NCBI RefSeq assembly: GCF_001277995.1
Contig: NZ_CP009220.1
Span: 2,886,329 to 2,950,328 of the forward strand
Direction: 5' to 3'
DNA: 64,000 nt
From: Corynebacterium deserti GIMN1.010
GTDB lineage: Bacteria > Actinomycetota > Actinomycetes > Mycobacteriales > Mycobacteriaceae
Position 1 is the stretch's first letter, and each line of letters opens with the position of its first letter. A program made the position numbers and the translations under genes. This document shows positions 51,204 through 58,554 of this stretch, piece by piece. The notes beneath the pieces were generated by a model, which had not been told where the DNA came from, searched no databases, and was given only the letters and a program-made list of their open reading frames with translations.

Positions 51204-52547
51204 CTAGACAGTCTCAGTTTCCACTGAATTACTGTCCGCTGCAGCCACTGAATTCGCTTTCTTCTCTTGCTTCACAAACAGCTGGATTAAGGCGCCAATT
51301 AATGCGCAACCAGCCATAAACAGGAAGGTGTAGATGTACCCAGTAGGGGATTCCCATCCGCCTCCGAAGCCAACCAACCTACCCATGATGATTGGAGATA
51401 ATCCACCCCCAATAAACATCGCCGTTGTGATAACACCATTAGCTGTTGAGGTAGCTCCTTCAGGGGCAGCATCGGAGGCTGCAGCGTAGTAGATAGGCCA
51501 CACTGCGTTAGCCACGAGTCCAAACGCGAGCTGAACAATAACAACCATGAGGGAATTTGTAGCAAAGTACAAACAAGCAACGCTGACAGACATCCACACG
51601 CCACACACGATGATGGTGGTTTTACGTCCGATGAAGTCCGACAATGTTGGCCACAAAACTTGGCCGATGATGCCAGTGAAGGCGAAGACCACGCTCATCG
51701 CCGCAGATTCGGCAAGTGAAAGACCGACAACGTTGTACAAGTACAGCGGAAGAACGGTGTTCACACCCATGTACACAATCTGAGTCAACATGGTGGTCAC
51801 TGCGGTGACGGTGATGCGAGGTGTCGCGAGGACCTTCTTGAGAAGGCCTTTAGGACGCTCGTCTTCACTGCTGATGATCTCTGGCGGTGTTAAGCCTTTG
51901 GATTCAATATCCGCATACAGCTCATCAATTTTGTCCACAGTTGAGTACTTCACCCAAAAAAGCATCACAGGAACAGCAACAACCAACGTGAAGAAAAAGG
52001 CGTACGACCAACCTTCGCTACCGAACCATGTAAGGGCAAGTGCTGCTCCTAGGCCAGAAAGCAGAGATCCAATTGGGTATCCAGTGTGGTGAACACCCAA
52101 TGCGAATCCGCGTCGTTCCTTCGGCCACCACTCCGCCGTATTGCTTACTCCGACTGGCTCTGCCCAACCAGATCCCAAATTCACACCAACACGAAGAGCA
52201 AAGAATGACACGATGTTGTGGCTAATGAACTTGAATCCAGAAATGAAGGACATCGCAGTAACGCCGATAATCAGAGGAACCTGGAACTTGGCACGCTTGT
52301 GTCCACCACCAAATTTGTCACTCATTGCCGAGCCTGGGATCGGCAGAATAGCCAAAGAAATCATGATCAGTGCTGCCATTACACCCCAAGCGTCTGGGGA
52401 AAGATTGAATGTCTCCGAAATTGATGGTCCCAAACGCAAAACAATTTCGCGATCATAGGCATTCAACACCCAGATGAGCCAACAAACAATCAGGGATACC
52501 CAAGAATAGCGGTGTGCTTGTTTTAGTCCTCTCAATGCATTTTTCAA
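51204..52547 (-). CDS. MFS transporter, sugar-acid type
   Basis: This 447-residue major facilitator has twelve helices. Features are NAYDREIVLRLGPSISETFNLSPDAWG after helix 1, SAMSDKFGGGHKRAKF after helix 2, AEWWPKERRGFALGVHHTGYPIGSLLSG in helices 4-5 and GRKTTIIVCGVW in the second half. It resembles transporters of aldonates and glucarates. It lies 2 bases after the SMP-30 lactonase gene on the same strand, suggesting uptake of the lactone or its acid product. Confidence 0.85.
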   Translation of the reverse strand: MKNALRGLKQAHRYSWVSLIVCWLIWVLNAYDREIVLRLGPSISETFNLSPDAWGVMAALIMISLAILPIPGSAMSDKFGGGHKRAKFQVPLIIGVTAMSFISGFKFISHNIVSFFALRVGVNLGSGWAEPVGVSNTAEWWPKERRGFALGVHHTGYPIGSLLSGLGAALALTWFGSEGWSYAFFFTLVVAVPVMLFWVKYSTVDKIDELYADIESKGLTPPEIISSEDERPKGLLKKVLATPRITVTAVTTMLTQIVYMGVNTVLPLYLYNVVGLSLAESAAMSVVFAFTGIIGQVLWPTLSDFIGRKTTIIVCGVWMSVSVACLYFATNSLMVVIVQLAFGLVANAVWPIYYAAASDAAPEGATSTANGVITTAMFIGGGLSPIIMGRLVGFGGGWESPTGYIYTFLFMAGCALIGALIQLFVKQEKKANSVAAADSNSVETETV

Positions 52548-52549
52548 GG

Positions 52550-53443
52550 CTATACTCCACTCATTCCAAAACGAGGCTCAGCAATTCCTGTTACTCCAAG
52601 ACCGCGAACTGCGAAAAGGGAACCCCGAAGTTGTCCATCTTCAGGGAACCGTGGAAGTGGCGGTTTGGCCATTGATGTGACAAATAGTGTGTCCAAGTCT
52701 GGGCCACCGAAAGACAAGCTAGTGGCTTTAAGGACGGGCATGTCGATGGAGCGGTCAATATTTCCGTCCGGATCATATCGAACAATCTTTCCGCTGTAGA
52801 CCAGTGCTTGCCACAAGAAACCCTCTGAGTCCACAGTTGCACCGTCTGCCACTCCACCTTCAGAAGTATCTACTTTGGCAAACACGCTTCGATTGCTCGC
52901 AGTTCCTGTTGCTGGGTCGTAGTCGTACTTCCAGATCTCACCGGCCCACGTGTCGCTGAAGTACAACGTTTGACCATCAGGACTAAAGCATGGACCGTTC
53001 GAGCAGATGATTCCCTTATCAAGGACACTTAACGTGCCATCTGACGCGTACGAATAGAGTTCTCCGAGTGGATCGTCTTCCAGCATGTCCATGGAGCCTA
53101 CGATGAATCGCCCCTGTCGATCTACTTTGCCATCGTTGAGCCGAACACGATCTTTTCCTTCATTGATTGCATTCAGGAGTGTCTTTTCACCGGTTTCAAT
53201 GTCTACCTTGAACAGTCCGGTTTTCAACGCAGCAAGGAATGCTGACCCATCTTGAAATAAAGCCATTGATCCGATTTGTTCGCCCACTTCCCAAGCACGA
53301 AGTTCGGTCCCTTCGGCGGTGCTGCGGAAGATTCTTCCATCACCGCTGTCAATCCAAAACAACCGTTGAGAAGCCTCATCCCAAATGGGACCTTCTCCTA
53401 GGGTTGTTTTCACATCTAGTAAGACGTCGATAGTATGTTGCAA
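52550..53443 (-). CDS. SMP-30/gluconolactonase-like hydrolase
   Basis: This six-bladed propeller lactonase hydrolyses sugar lactones with a divalent metal. The metal Glu is in TLGEGPIWDEASQRLFWID near the N-terminus; further ligands are in ICSNGPCFSPDGQTLYFSDTW (Asn, Asp) and EGGVADGATVDSEGFLW. I chose TTG at 53443 because GAGGA lies 7 bases upstream and the product starts just before the family core (QHTIDVLLDVKTTLGEG); the open frame reaches back to TTG 53473. It forms a two-gene operon with the MFS transporter. Confidence 0.85.
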   Translation of the reverse strand: MQHTIDVLLDVKTTLGEGPIWDEASQRLFWIDSGDGRIFRSTAEGTELRAWEVGEQIGSMALFQDGSAFLAALKTGLFKVDIETGEKTLLNAINEGKDRVRLNDGKVDRQGRFIVGSMDMLEDDPLGELYSYASDGTLSVLDKGIICSNGPCFSPDGQTLYFSDTWAGEIWKYDYDPATGTASNRSVFAKVDTSEGGVADGATVDSEGFLWQALVYSGKIVRYDPDGNIDRSIDMPVLKATSLSFGGPDLDTLFVTSMAKPPLPRFPEDGQLRGSLFAVRGLGVTGIAEPRFGMSGV

Positions 53444-53635
53444 AACGAACTCCTCATCAATTGCCTTTGACAACCGCCTCGGTAGCCAAAGTGAATGAAA
53501 ACAATCAAACCCATAAATGTGTTGTAGAACACAAAAGGCGATGTGGGGTATCTTTCCCCGCTGTCAATTAGGTAAGCAACTGTTAAGTGAAAATTTTGAA
53601 ACAGTTCGATTTTCGCCCTTGACACGCCTTGCCTA

Positions 53636-53654
53636 TATACCCCGTAGGGGTATA
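53636..53654. promoter_or_regulatory. CsoR-type copper operator TATACCCC-GTA-GGGGTATA
   Basis: A perfect palindrome of 8-bp arms lies 58 bases before the copper chaperone gene, downstream of a TTGACA -35 box at 53619-53624. The G/C-run palindrome is characteristic of CsoR-family operators. Confidence 0.75.
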
Positions 53655-53711
53655 CGCTGGGTTTAGTTTCTTGCACATTATGATTTTGACTCACTGAAAG
53701 GGGCCACTGAT

Positions 53712-53915
53712 ATGGCTATCAAGAATTACGCCGTTGAGGGCATGACCTGCGCACACTGTGTTGCATCTGTTGAAGAGGAAGTCGGAGAAGTCGCAGGCGT
53801 TGCTGGCGTCGATGTCACCTTAGAGACCGGCGCAGTCCAGGTCACGGGTGAGGGTTTCACCGATGAGGACGTCAAGGCTGCAGTGGAAGAGGCTGGCTAC
53901 AAGGTAGTTTCCTAA
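53712..53915 (+). CDS. Copper chaperone, HMA domain protein (CopZ-like)
   Basis: This 67-residue heavy-metal-associated protein has the metal loop GMTCAHC at residues 10-16 and the ferredoxin-like betaalphabeta-betaalphabeta fold; it binds Cu(I) and passes it to P-type ATPases. The acidic middle helix (SVEEEVGEVAGV) is typical. GAAAGGGG precedes the ATG. A CsoR-like palindrome in the promoter points to copper induction. It is not followed by an ATPase gene, only by a terminator. Confidence 0.92.
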   Translation: MAIKNYAVEGMTCAHCVASVEEEVGEVAGVAGVDVTLETGAVQVTGEGFTDEDVKAAVEEAGYKVVS

Positions 53916-53934
53916 ACACCCTAAAATATTAAAT

Positions 53935-53971
53935 CCGCCCGCTCACCGTGGTTGCTACGGTGGGCGGGCGG
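53935..53971. terminator. Bidirectional terminator between copZ-like gene and azlD
   Basis: The 15-bp stem CCGCCCGCTCACCGT / ACGGTGGGCGGGCGG (one G-T pair) has a 7-base loop between convergent genes. Confidence 0.85.
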
Positions 53972-53985
53972 CGTCGATAAGCGCG

Positions 53986-54333
53986 TTAAAAAACGACGTT
54001 GACCAGCAACATGTAGACCAGTGTGCCGCCGACAATCGAGATCGCTGCAGAGCCTTTCCACCAGTGAAGTAACCCGGTGCACGCGACGGCGATGAGTGAT
54101 GTGAGCACGCTGCCGGGGGCGCTGACCTGGCCGAAGAGAGTGTAGATGACCAAAACGATCATTACGCCGACGGGCATGGTGCGTCCCAAAATACTCATGA
54201 GCTGGTTGTTTTTCACCTTTTTCATGGCAGCGAAGGGGAATTGACGCAACAACACCGTGATGATGCTGACGGGCACGAGGACGGCTGCGACGTCGAGGAG
54301 GCTCACGCCTTCGGGCAGGCCGAACTCACTCAT
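53986..54333 (-). CDS. azlD: AzlD-family small subunit of a branched-chain amino acid exporter
   Basis: This 115-residue, four-helix membrane protein is the small partner of AzlC. Typical features are the helix LLDVAAVLVPVSIITVLLRQFPF and the MKKVKNNQLMSILGRTMPVGVMIVLV segment. The AzlCD/BrnFE pair exports branched-chain amino acids; C. glutamicum has a separate BrnFE system, so this is a paralog with unknown substrate. It overlaps azlC by eight bases, and the two are surely co-translated. Confidence 0.85.
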   Translation of the reverse strand: MSEFGLPEGVSLLDVAAVLVPVSIITVLLRQFPFAAMKKVKNNQLMSILGRTMPVGVMIVLVIYTLFGQVSAPGSVLTSLIAVACTGLLHWWKGSAAISIVGGTLVYMLLVNVVF

Positions 54334-55039
54334 TGCCCAGCCTCAATTCCAGCTTGCGGTCGAGGTTGGGGAAGCGCACGCGGAAAAGAAGGATCACAAA
54401 ATACAAGGTTAAGGCGATAACCAGCATCTGGTCCGGCGCGAGGAAACCAGCGAGGAGGGCGAGGGTGATCGCGAAGAGGGGCAGCGAGTAATCCTTGTTG
54501 TTCTTGAACGCTTCCCATCCGAGCACCACAAACAGTGCGGTCAGGGCGAAATCCATGCCTTGGATGTCATCAGGAATCACTTGGCCCACAAGGGCACCAA
54601 TGATGCCAGGAACAACCCACAGCGCCTGGCACAGGACCTGAATGGTCAGGGTGCGCGTGCCACTGATTTCCCCTGGTGGGCGGGCAGACACGATGGCGTA
54701 GGACTCGTCGGTAAGCGCGTAGGTTGAGTACGCGATCCCCACCTTGGACTTGATGGTGTGGCGTGGGAAGGTGAGCCCGTAGAAAATGTGGCGGAAGTTC
54801 ACCATGAAACCCGCAACGGCGGCCGAGATCGGACCAATGCCGGCGGTGATCATGCCGATCGCCAAAAATTCCATCGATCCCGCATAAATCACAATGGAGA
54901 AAATCGGCGTCCACCACCAGGCGAAACCTGTTTGCACCATCAATAGCCCGAAGGCCAGACCCAGCGGAATCAGACCCAAGCCCACAGCAAGGGTTTCTGA
55001 GATTCCGCCCCGAATTTCCTTTAGTGTCTCTGCACTCAT
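54326..55039 (-). CDS. azlC: AzlC-family large subunit of a branched-chain amino acid exporter
   Basis: This 237-residue integral membrane protein has about seven helices. AzlC signatures are GLGLIPLGLAFGLLMVQTGFAWWWTPIFS and YAGSMEFLAIGMITAG followed by MVNFRHIFYGLTFP and STYALTDESYAI. It works with the overlapping azlD product. The start is two bases downstream of the yqgE stop on the same strand, so pcnB, yqgE, azlC and azlD may share a transcript. Confidence 0.9.
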   Translation of the reverse strand: MSAETLKEIRGGISETLAVGLGLIPLGLAFGLLMVQTGFAWWWTPIFSIVIYAGSMEFLAIGMITAGIGPISAAVAGFMVNFRHIFYGLTFPRHTIKSKVGIAYSTYALTDESYAIVSARPPGEISGTRTLTIQVLCQALWVVPGIIGALVGQVIPDDIQGMDFALTALFVVLGWEAFKNNKDYSLPLFAITLALLAGFLAPDQMLVIALTLYFVILLFRVRFPNLDRKLELRLGNE

Positions 55040-55041
55040 CG

Positions 55042-55647
55042 TTAGTTATCTGAAGGGTCAGAGGGGAACGTCGAATATAAAGGCAAAGGCATTGCTTGAC
55101 GACGCATCACACCGCCCCACACATCAACGCGGCCCGGCGCGATGATGTCTGAGGGTAGTGCAGGCGCGACGAACCAGTCACCTTGCTCAATTTCCTCATT
55201 GAGCTGCCCCGGAGCCCATTCCGCGTAACCCGCGAAAAAGCGCATACCTTCCAAATCATCGGCGACAGCCTCTGGCTCAGAACGCAGATCCACGTGAACC
55301 AGTCGGTTGGCGAGCTTATTGAAGTTCTGCGACGCCTCAATATCTACACCCGGCTTGGTCACGCCCAACCCGACAACAGCTTGCTGGCTCAGCGGACCAC
55401 CGATGTACAGGGCCTGCGGCTTTGAGGTGAGATCCACCCACTCCGGCAACACATTGGCCACGGCCACATCAGATCGTGATGCGATGTTCACACCAAACGT
55501 GGTGGTAGGAGAGTGTTCAATGATCAACACGACGCTGCGCTCAAAATCCTTCGACGCCATATCCGGTGCCGCCACCAACAACATGCCAGGGGAGACTTCA
55601 TTGCGCTCTAAAGCATTAAACAGCCTGTCCGCGTAAAAATCACTCAT
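55042..55647 (-). CDS. YqgE/AlgH (UPF0301) family protein
   Basis: This 201-residue cytoplasmic protein of the UPF0301 family has a function that is not settled. Conserved parts are NEVSPGMLLVAAPDM, FERSVVLIIEHSPTTTFGVNIASRSD, LYIGGPLSQQAVVGLG and GMRFFAGYAEWAPGQLNEEIEQGDWFVAP, all typical. The ATG overlaps the stop of pcnB by four bases (minus strand), which suggests translational coupling. The pairing with pcnB is conserved in corynebacteria. Confidence 0.9.
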   Translation of the reverse strand: MSDFYADRLFNALERNEVSPGMLLVAAPDMASKDFERSVVLIIEHSPTTTFGVNIASRSDVAVANVLPEWVDLTSKPQALYIGGPLSQQAVVGLGVTKPGVDIEASQNFNKLANRLVHVDLRSEPEAVADDLEGMRFFAGYAEWAPGQLNEEIEQGDWFVAPALPSDIIAPGRVDVWGGVMRRQAMPLPLYSTFPSDPSDN

Positions 55648-57113
55648 TTTTGTTCACCTTCCCACCACGCCTTAAGTTCAGCGATGGCGTCCTCACGTTC
55701 CAAAGGTCCGCGCTCCAAACGAAGCTCCTTCAAAAACGCCCATGCCTTTCCGACGAGCGGTCCCGCCGGAATATCCAGAATCTCCATGATCTCATTACCA
55801 TCAAGATCTGGACGAACCCGCGCTAAATCTTCCTTTGCAGCGATCTCCGCGATGCGCTCTTCCAGATGATCATAGGTGGCTTGCAGGCGAGCTGCCTTCC
55901 GCTTATTCCTCGTAGTGCAGTCCGCGCGCACCAGCTTGTGCAACCTCGGCAGCAACTCGCCAGCATCAGCAACATAACGACGCACCGCAGAATCAGTCCA
56001 CTGGCCTTCACCAAAACCATGAAAGCGCATGTGTAGGAACACCAACTGTCCCACATCGCCCACCATCTGCTTGGAGTACTTCAGTTTGCGCATCCTGCGA
56101 CGCACCAACTTGGCACCCACCACCTCATGCTGATGGAAGCTCACGCGGCCTTCCTCATTGAAGTCACGTGTATCCGGCTTTCCACAGTCATGCAGCAATG
56201 CAGCCCAACGCAGCACTAGGTCAGGGCCATCTTCTTCCTGATCAATCGCCTGGCGCATCACCTGCAACGAGTGCGCGTACACATCTTTGTGCTGCATGTG
56301 CTCATCTTGAGTCATCTGCATGGCAGGAATCTCTGGGTAGATGATGCCTGCGATGCCTGATTCCACCATGAGATCGATGCCAGCTGACGGGTTTTTCCCC
56401 AGGATCAGCTTGTCCAACTCCACCTGCACGCGCTCAACGGTGATGCGGGTGATCTGCTGAGCCATCTCTTTCATCGCAGTAATCACACGGGGGGCAAGAG
56501 TGAAATCCAGCTGGGAGACAAACCGGGCAGCACGAAGCATGCGCAAGGGATCATCGTTAAACGACTGCTCTGGTGTCGCGGGTGTATCAAGAGTTTTGCT
56601 CAGGAGATCCTCAAGCCCACCCACCGGGTCATGGAACTCCAGCTCGCCGTCCTTGTGGATCTCCACAGCCATAGCGTTGACCTTGAAATCACGCCTGCCC
56701 AGATCACCTTCCAGGGTGTCTCCGAAGGTTACCTCTGGGTTTCTGGAGTTGCCGTCATATTGATCAGAGCGGAACGTAGTGATCTCAATTTGCTGACCAT
56801 GCTTTTCAGCAGACAGGGTGCCAAAGGCAATGCCGGTATCCCACACAACATCGGCGTACTCATCCAAGATCGCCTTTGTCTCCTCGGGTCGAGCCGAGGT
56901 GGTGAAGTCCAAATCATGGCCCAACTCACCCAAGAACGCATCGCGCACCGAGCCACCCACCAAATACAGGGAGTGTCCTTGTGCGTTGAACGCCGCAGCT
57001 AGGGGAGTAAGGATGCCAGAGAGTTCTCCAATCGCCTGGTGCGCCCGCGCCATCAGCGCAAGCTTGTCCACCTCTGGTGTGGGAACTGAGTTTAAAGCAT
57101 CCTGGGAATTCAC
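55644..57113 (-). CDS. pcnB: tRNA nucleotidyltransferase / poly(A) polymerase family with HD domain
   Basis: This class II nucleotidyltransferase of 489-504 residues adds CCA (or A) to RNA 3' ends. It shows LYLVGGSVRDAFLGELGHDLDFTTSARPEE with the GG/RD and DxD catalytic motifs, DLGRRDFKVNAMAV and DPLRMLRAARFVSQLDF, then an HD domain with LHDCGKPDTR. I placed the start at GTG 57113 (VNSQDALNSVP); the frame stays open to an ATG at 57158 but its first 15 residues (MVYFLPRRGLG) look like leader. It is divergent from the NUDIX gene, as in mycobacteria. Confidence 0.9.
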   Translation of the reverse strand: MNSQDALNSVPTPEVDKLALMARAHQAIGELSGILTPLAAAFNAQGHSLYLVGGSVRDAFLGELGHDLDFTTSARPEETKAILDEYADVVWDTGIAFGTLSAEKHGQQIEITTFRSDQYDGNSRNPEVTFGDTLEGDLGRRDFKVNAMAVEIHKDGELEFHDPVGGLEDLLSKTLDTPATPEQSFNDDPLRMLRAARFVSQLDFTLAPRVITAMKEMAQQITRITVERVQVELDKLILGKNPSAGIDLMVESGIAGIIYPEIPAMQMTQDEHMQHKDVYAHSLQVMRQAIDQEEDGPDLVLRWAALLHDCGKPDTRDFNEEGRVSFHQHEVVGAKLVRRRMRKLKYSKQMVGDVGQLVFLHMRFHGFGEGQWTDSAVRRYVADAGELLPRLHKLVRADCTTRNKRKAARLQATYDHLEERIAEIAAKEDLARVRPDLDGNEIMEILDIPAGPLVGKAWAFLKELRLERGPLEREDAIAELKAWWEGEQK

Positions 57114-57564
57114 GAATCTGAGTCTACCCAGTCCTCGACGAGGCAAAAAGTAGACCATCCAAAAGTTTCACACAGATTTACGATTCAAGCCCTTGAAAAA
57201 ATCGGAGTACGGTAAGGTGTCGAAGCATCCTTAACAACCACCTAAAAAGCAATGTAGATAGCCATTTTTCTCACAACATATAGCTAAGAAGTTAAGATCG
57301 AAACAGGATTTCTTGAAACCTTGTTTCACTGCTGACTTTTGAACATATTTTCGATCTTTTTTGTTAGGATTGCGCCGGAAATTCCAAGGCTGCGCGAAAA
57401 TTGTTGGAACCCTAACACTCGGAGCACCTTCCCGGGCTGCAGGAGTGTTGAGGCAAGGTTAGTCCCAGTCGGCAGGTGTCAACGCACTGTATATATAGCC
57501 AGATGTGTAACCCCGTGCGGTTCATTAATACCGAATAGGCACGTCTCAAGATACGATTGCTTGA
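57114..57564. other. Divergent promoter region between pcnB and the NUDIX gene
   Basis: No gene is supported in these 451 bases. An AT-rich part (57200-57400) is followed by a GC-rich part with a TATATATA near 57490. A TACGAT at 57552-57557, seven bases before the NUDIX ATG, would give a leaderless transcript. Confidence 0.45.
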
Positions 57565-58554
57565 ATGAGTGACTTGAAACCCGAGGAGACTACAAGCGGG
57601 GCACCTAAGCGTAGGCGCCGCCGCCGTTCTCGCCGTCCTTCAGGTCAAGGCAAACCACAGGCGCAACAGCAGAACCAGGAGCAGGCGGGCGACTCCACCA
57701 CAAAGCAGGAGTCCAAAGCAGAGTCCAAGACCGAATCTAGGCAAAACAATTCCGTCAGCAACTCTGGTCAGCAATCCCAGAAGCCGAAGCGCCGCCGTTC
57801 TCGTCGCAGAAGAGGCAATTCCGGGAGCGCAGGAAACGCCGGAAATTCCAGTAACTCCACTAAGGGCAACAACGCCCAGAGCACTCAAGAACACCAGTCT
57901 GCCCAGAAAACTGCGCAAAAGGGACCACAGAAGCAGAGCAATTCTGCAGACAGAGGGGACAGGGCAGACAAAGGCAGAGGCAAAGGTCGGAAGTCGCCCA
58001 CCAGAAGGCGTTCCAATACTCGTGTCCATCAAGCTGGCCAGCAGTCGAGGATGGTCACCTCTGATGAAACGTCAGCAGGTGGCCTCGTGGTGTCTGGATT
58101 GGCGGAGTCGGTTAATGATCTCGGCGAGGTAGATCTGTCCAAGATCTATGTCGCACTCATTGGTCGGTTGGATCGCAGGGGTCGTTTGCTGTGGTCGATG
58201 CCGAAGGGCCACGTTGAACCAGGTGAAGGTAAGGCAGCTACTGCCGAGCGTGAAGTCTGGGAGGAAACGGGCATCCATGGTGAGGTTTTCACGGAGTTGG
58301 GTGTCATCGATTATTGGTTTGTGTCTGAGGGAAAGCGCATTCACAAGACGGTGCACCATCATTTGTTGCGCTTTGTCGACGGCGATCTCAATGATGAGGA
58401 TCCAGAAGTTACTGAAGTAGCGTGGATTCCTGCGAATCAGTTGATTGAGCATCTTGCATTTGCTGATGAGCGCAAGCTTGCCCGCAAGGCCCACGATTTG
58501 TTGCCTGAGTTCGCGTTGAAGGAAAAGGCGGAGGGAAGGGCTACCCCAAGGTGA
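57565..58554 (+). CDS. NUDIX hydrolase with long basic low-complexity N-terminus (MutT4-like)
   Basis: This 329-residue protein is in the conserved pcnB-NUDIX-DUF6049-murJ neighbourhood, where mycobacteria have mutT4. Residues 1-160 are disordered and rich in Lys/Arg, Gln, Ser and Asn, with repeated basic patches (PKRRRRRRSRRPSGQ; KPKRRRSRRRRGN), suggestive of RNA or DNA binding. The NUDIX domain (about 185-325) contains GHVEPGEGKAATAEREVWEETGI, matching the Gx5Ex7REUxEExGU box. The substrate is unknown. There is no ribosome site; a -10-like TACGAT just upstream suggests a leaderless mRNA. Confidence 0.9.
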   Translation: MSDLKPEETTSGAPKRRRRRRSRRPSGQGKPQAQQQNQEQAGDSTTKQESKAESKTESRQNNSVSNSGQQSQKPKRRRSRRRRGNSGSAGNAGNSSNSTKGNNAQSTQEHQSAQKTAQKGPQKQSNSADRGDRADKGRGKGRKSPTRRRSNTRVHQAGQQSRMVTSDETSAGGLVVSGLAESVNDLGEVDLSKIYVALIGRLDRRGRLLWSMPKGHVEPGEGKAATAEREVWEETGIHGEVFTELGVIDYWFVSEGKRIHKTVHHHLLRFVDGDLNDEDPEVTEVAWIPANQLIEHLAFADERKLARKAHDLLPEFALKEKAEGRATPR

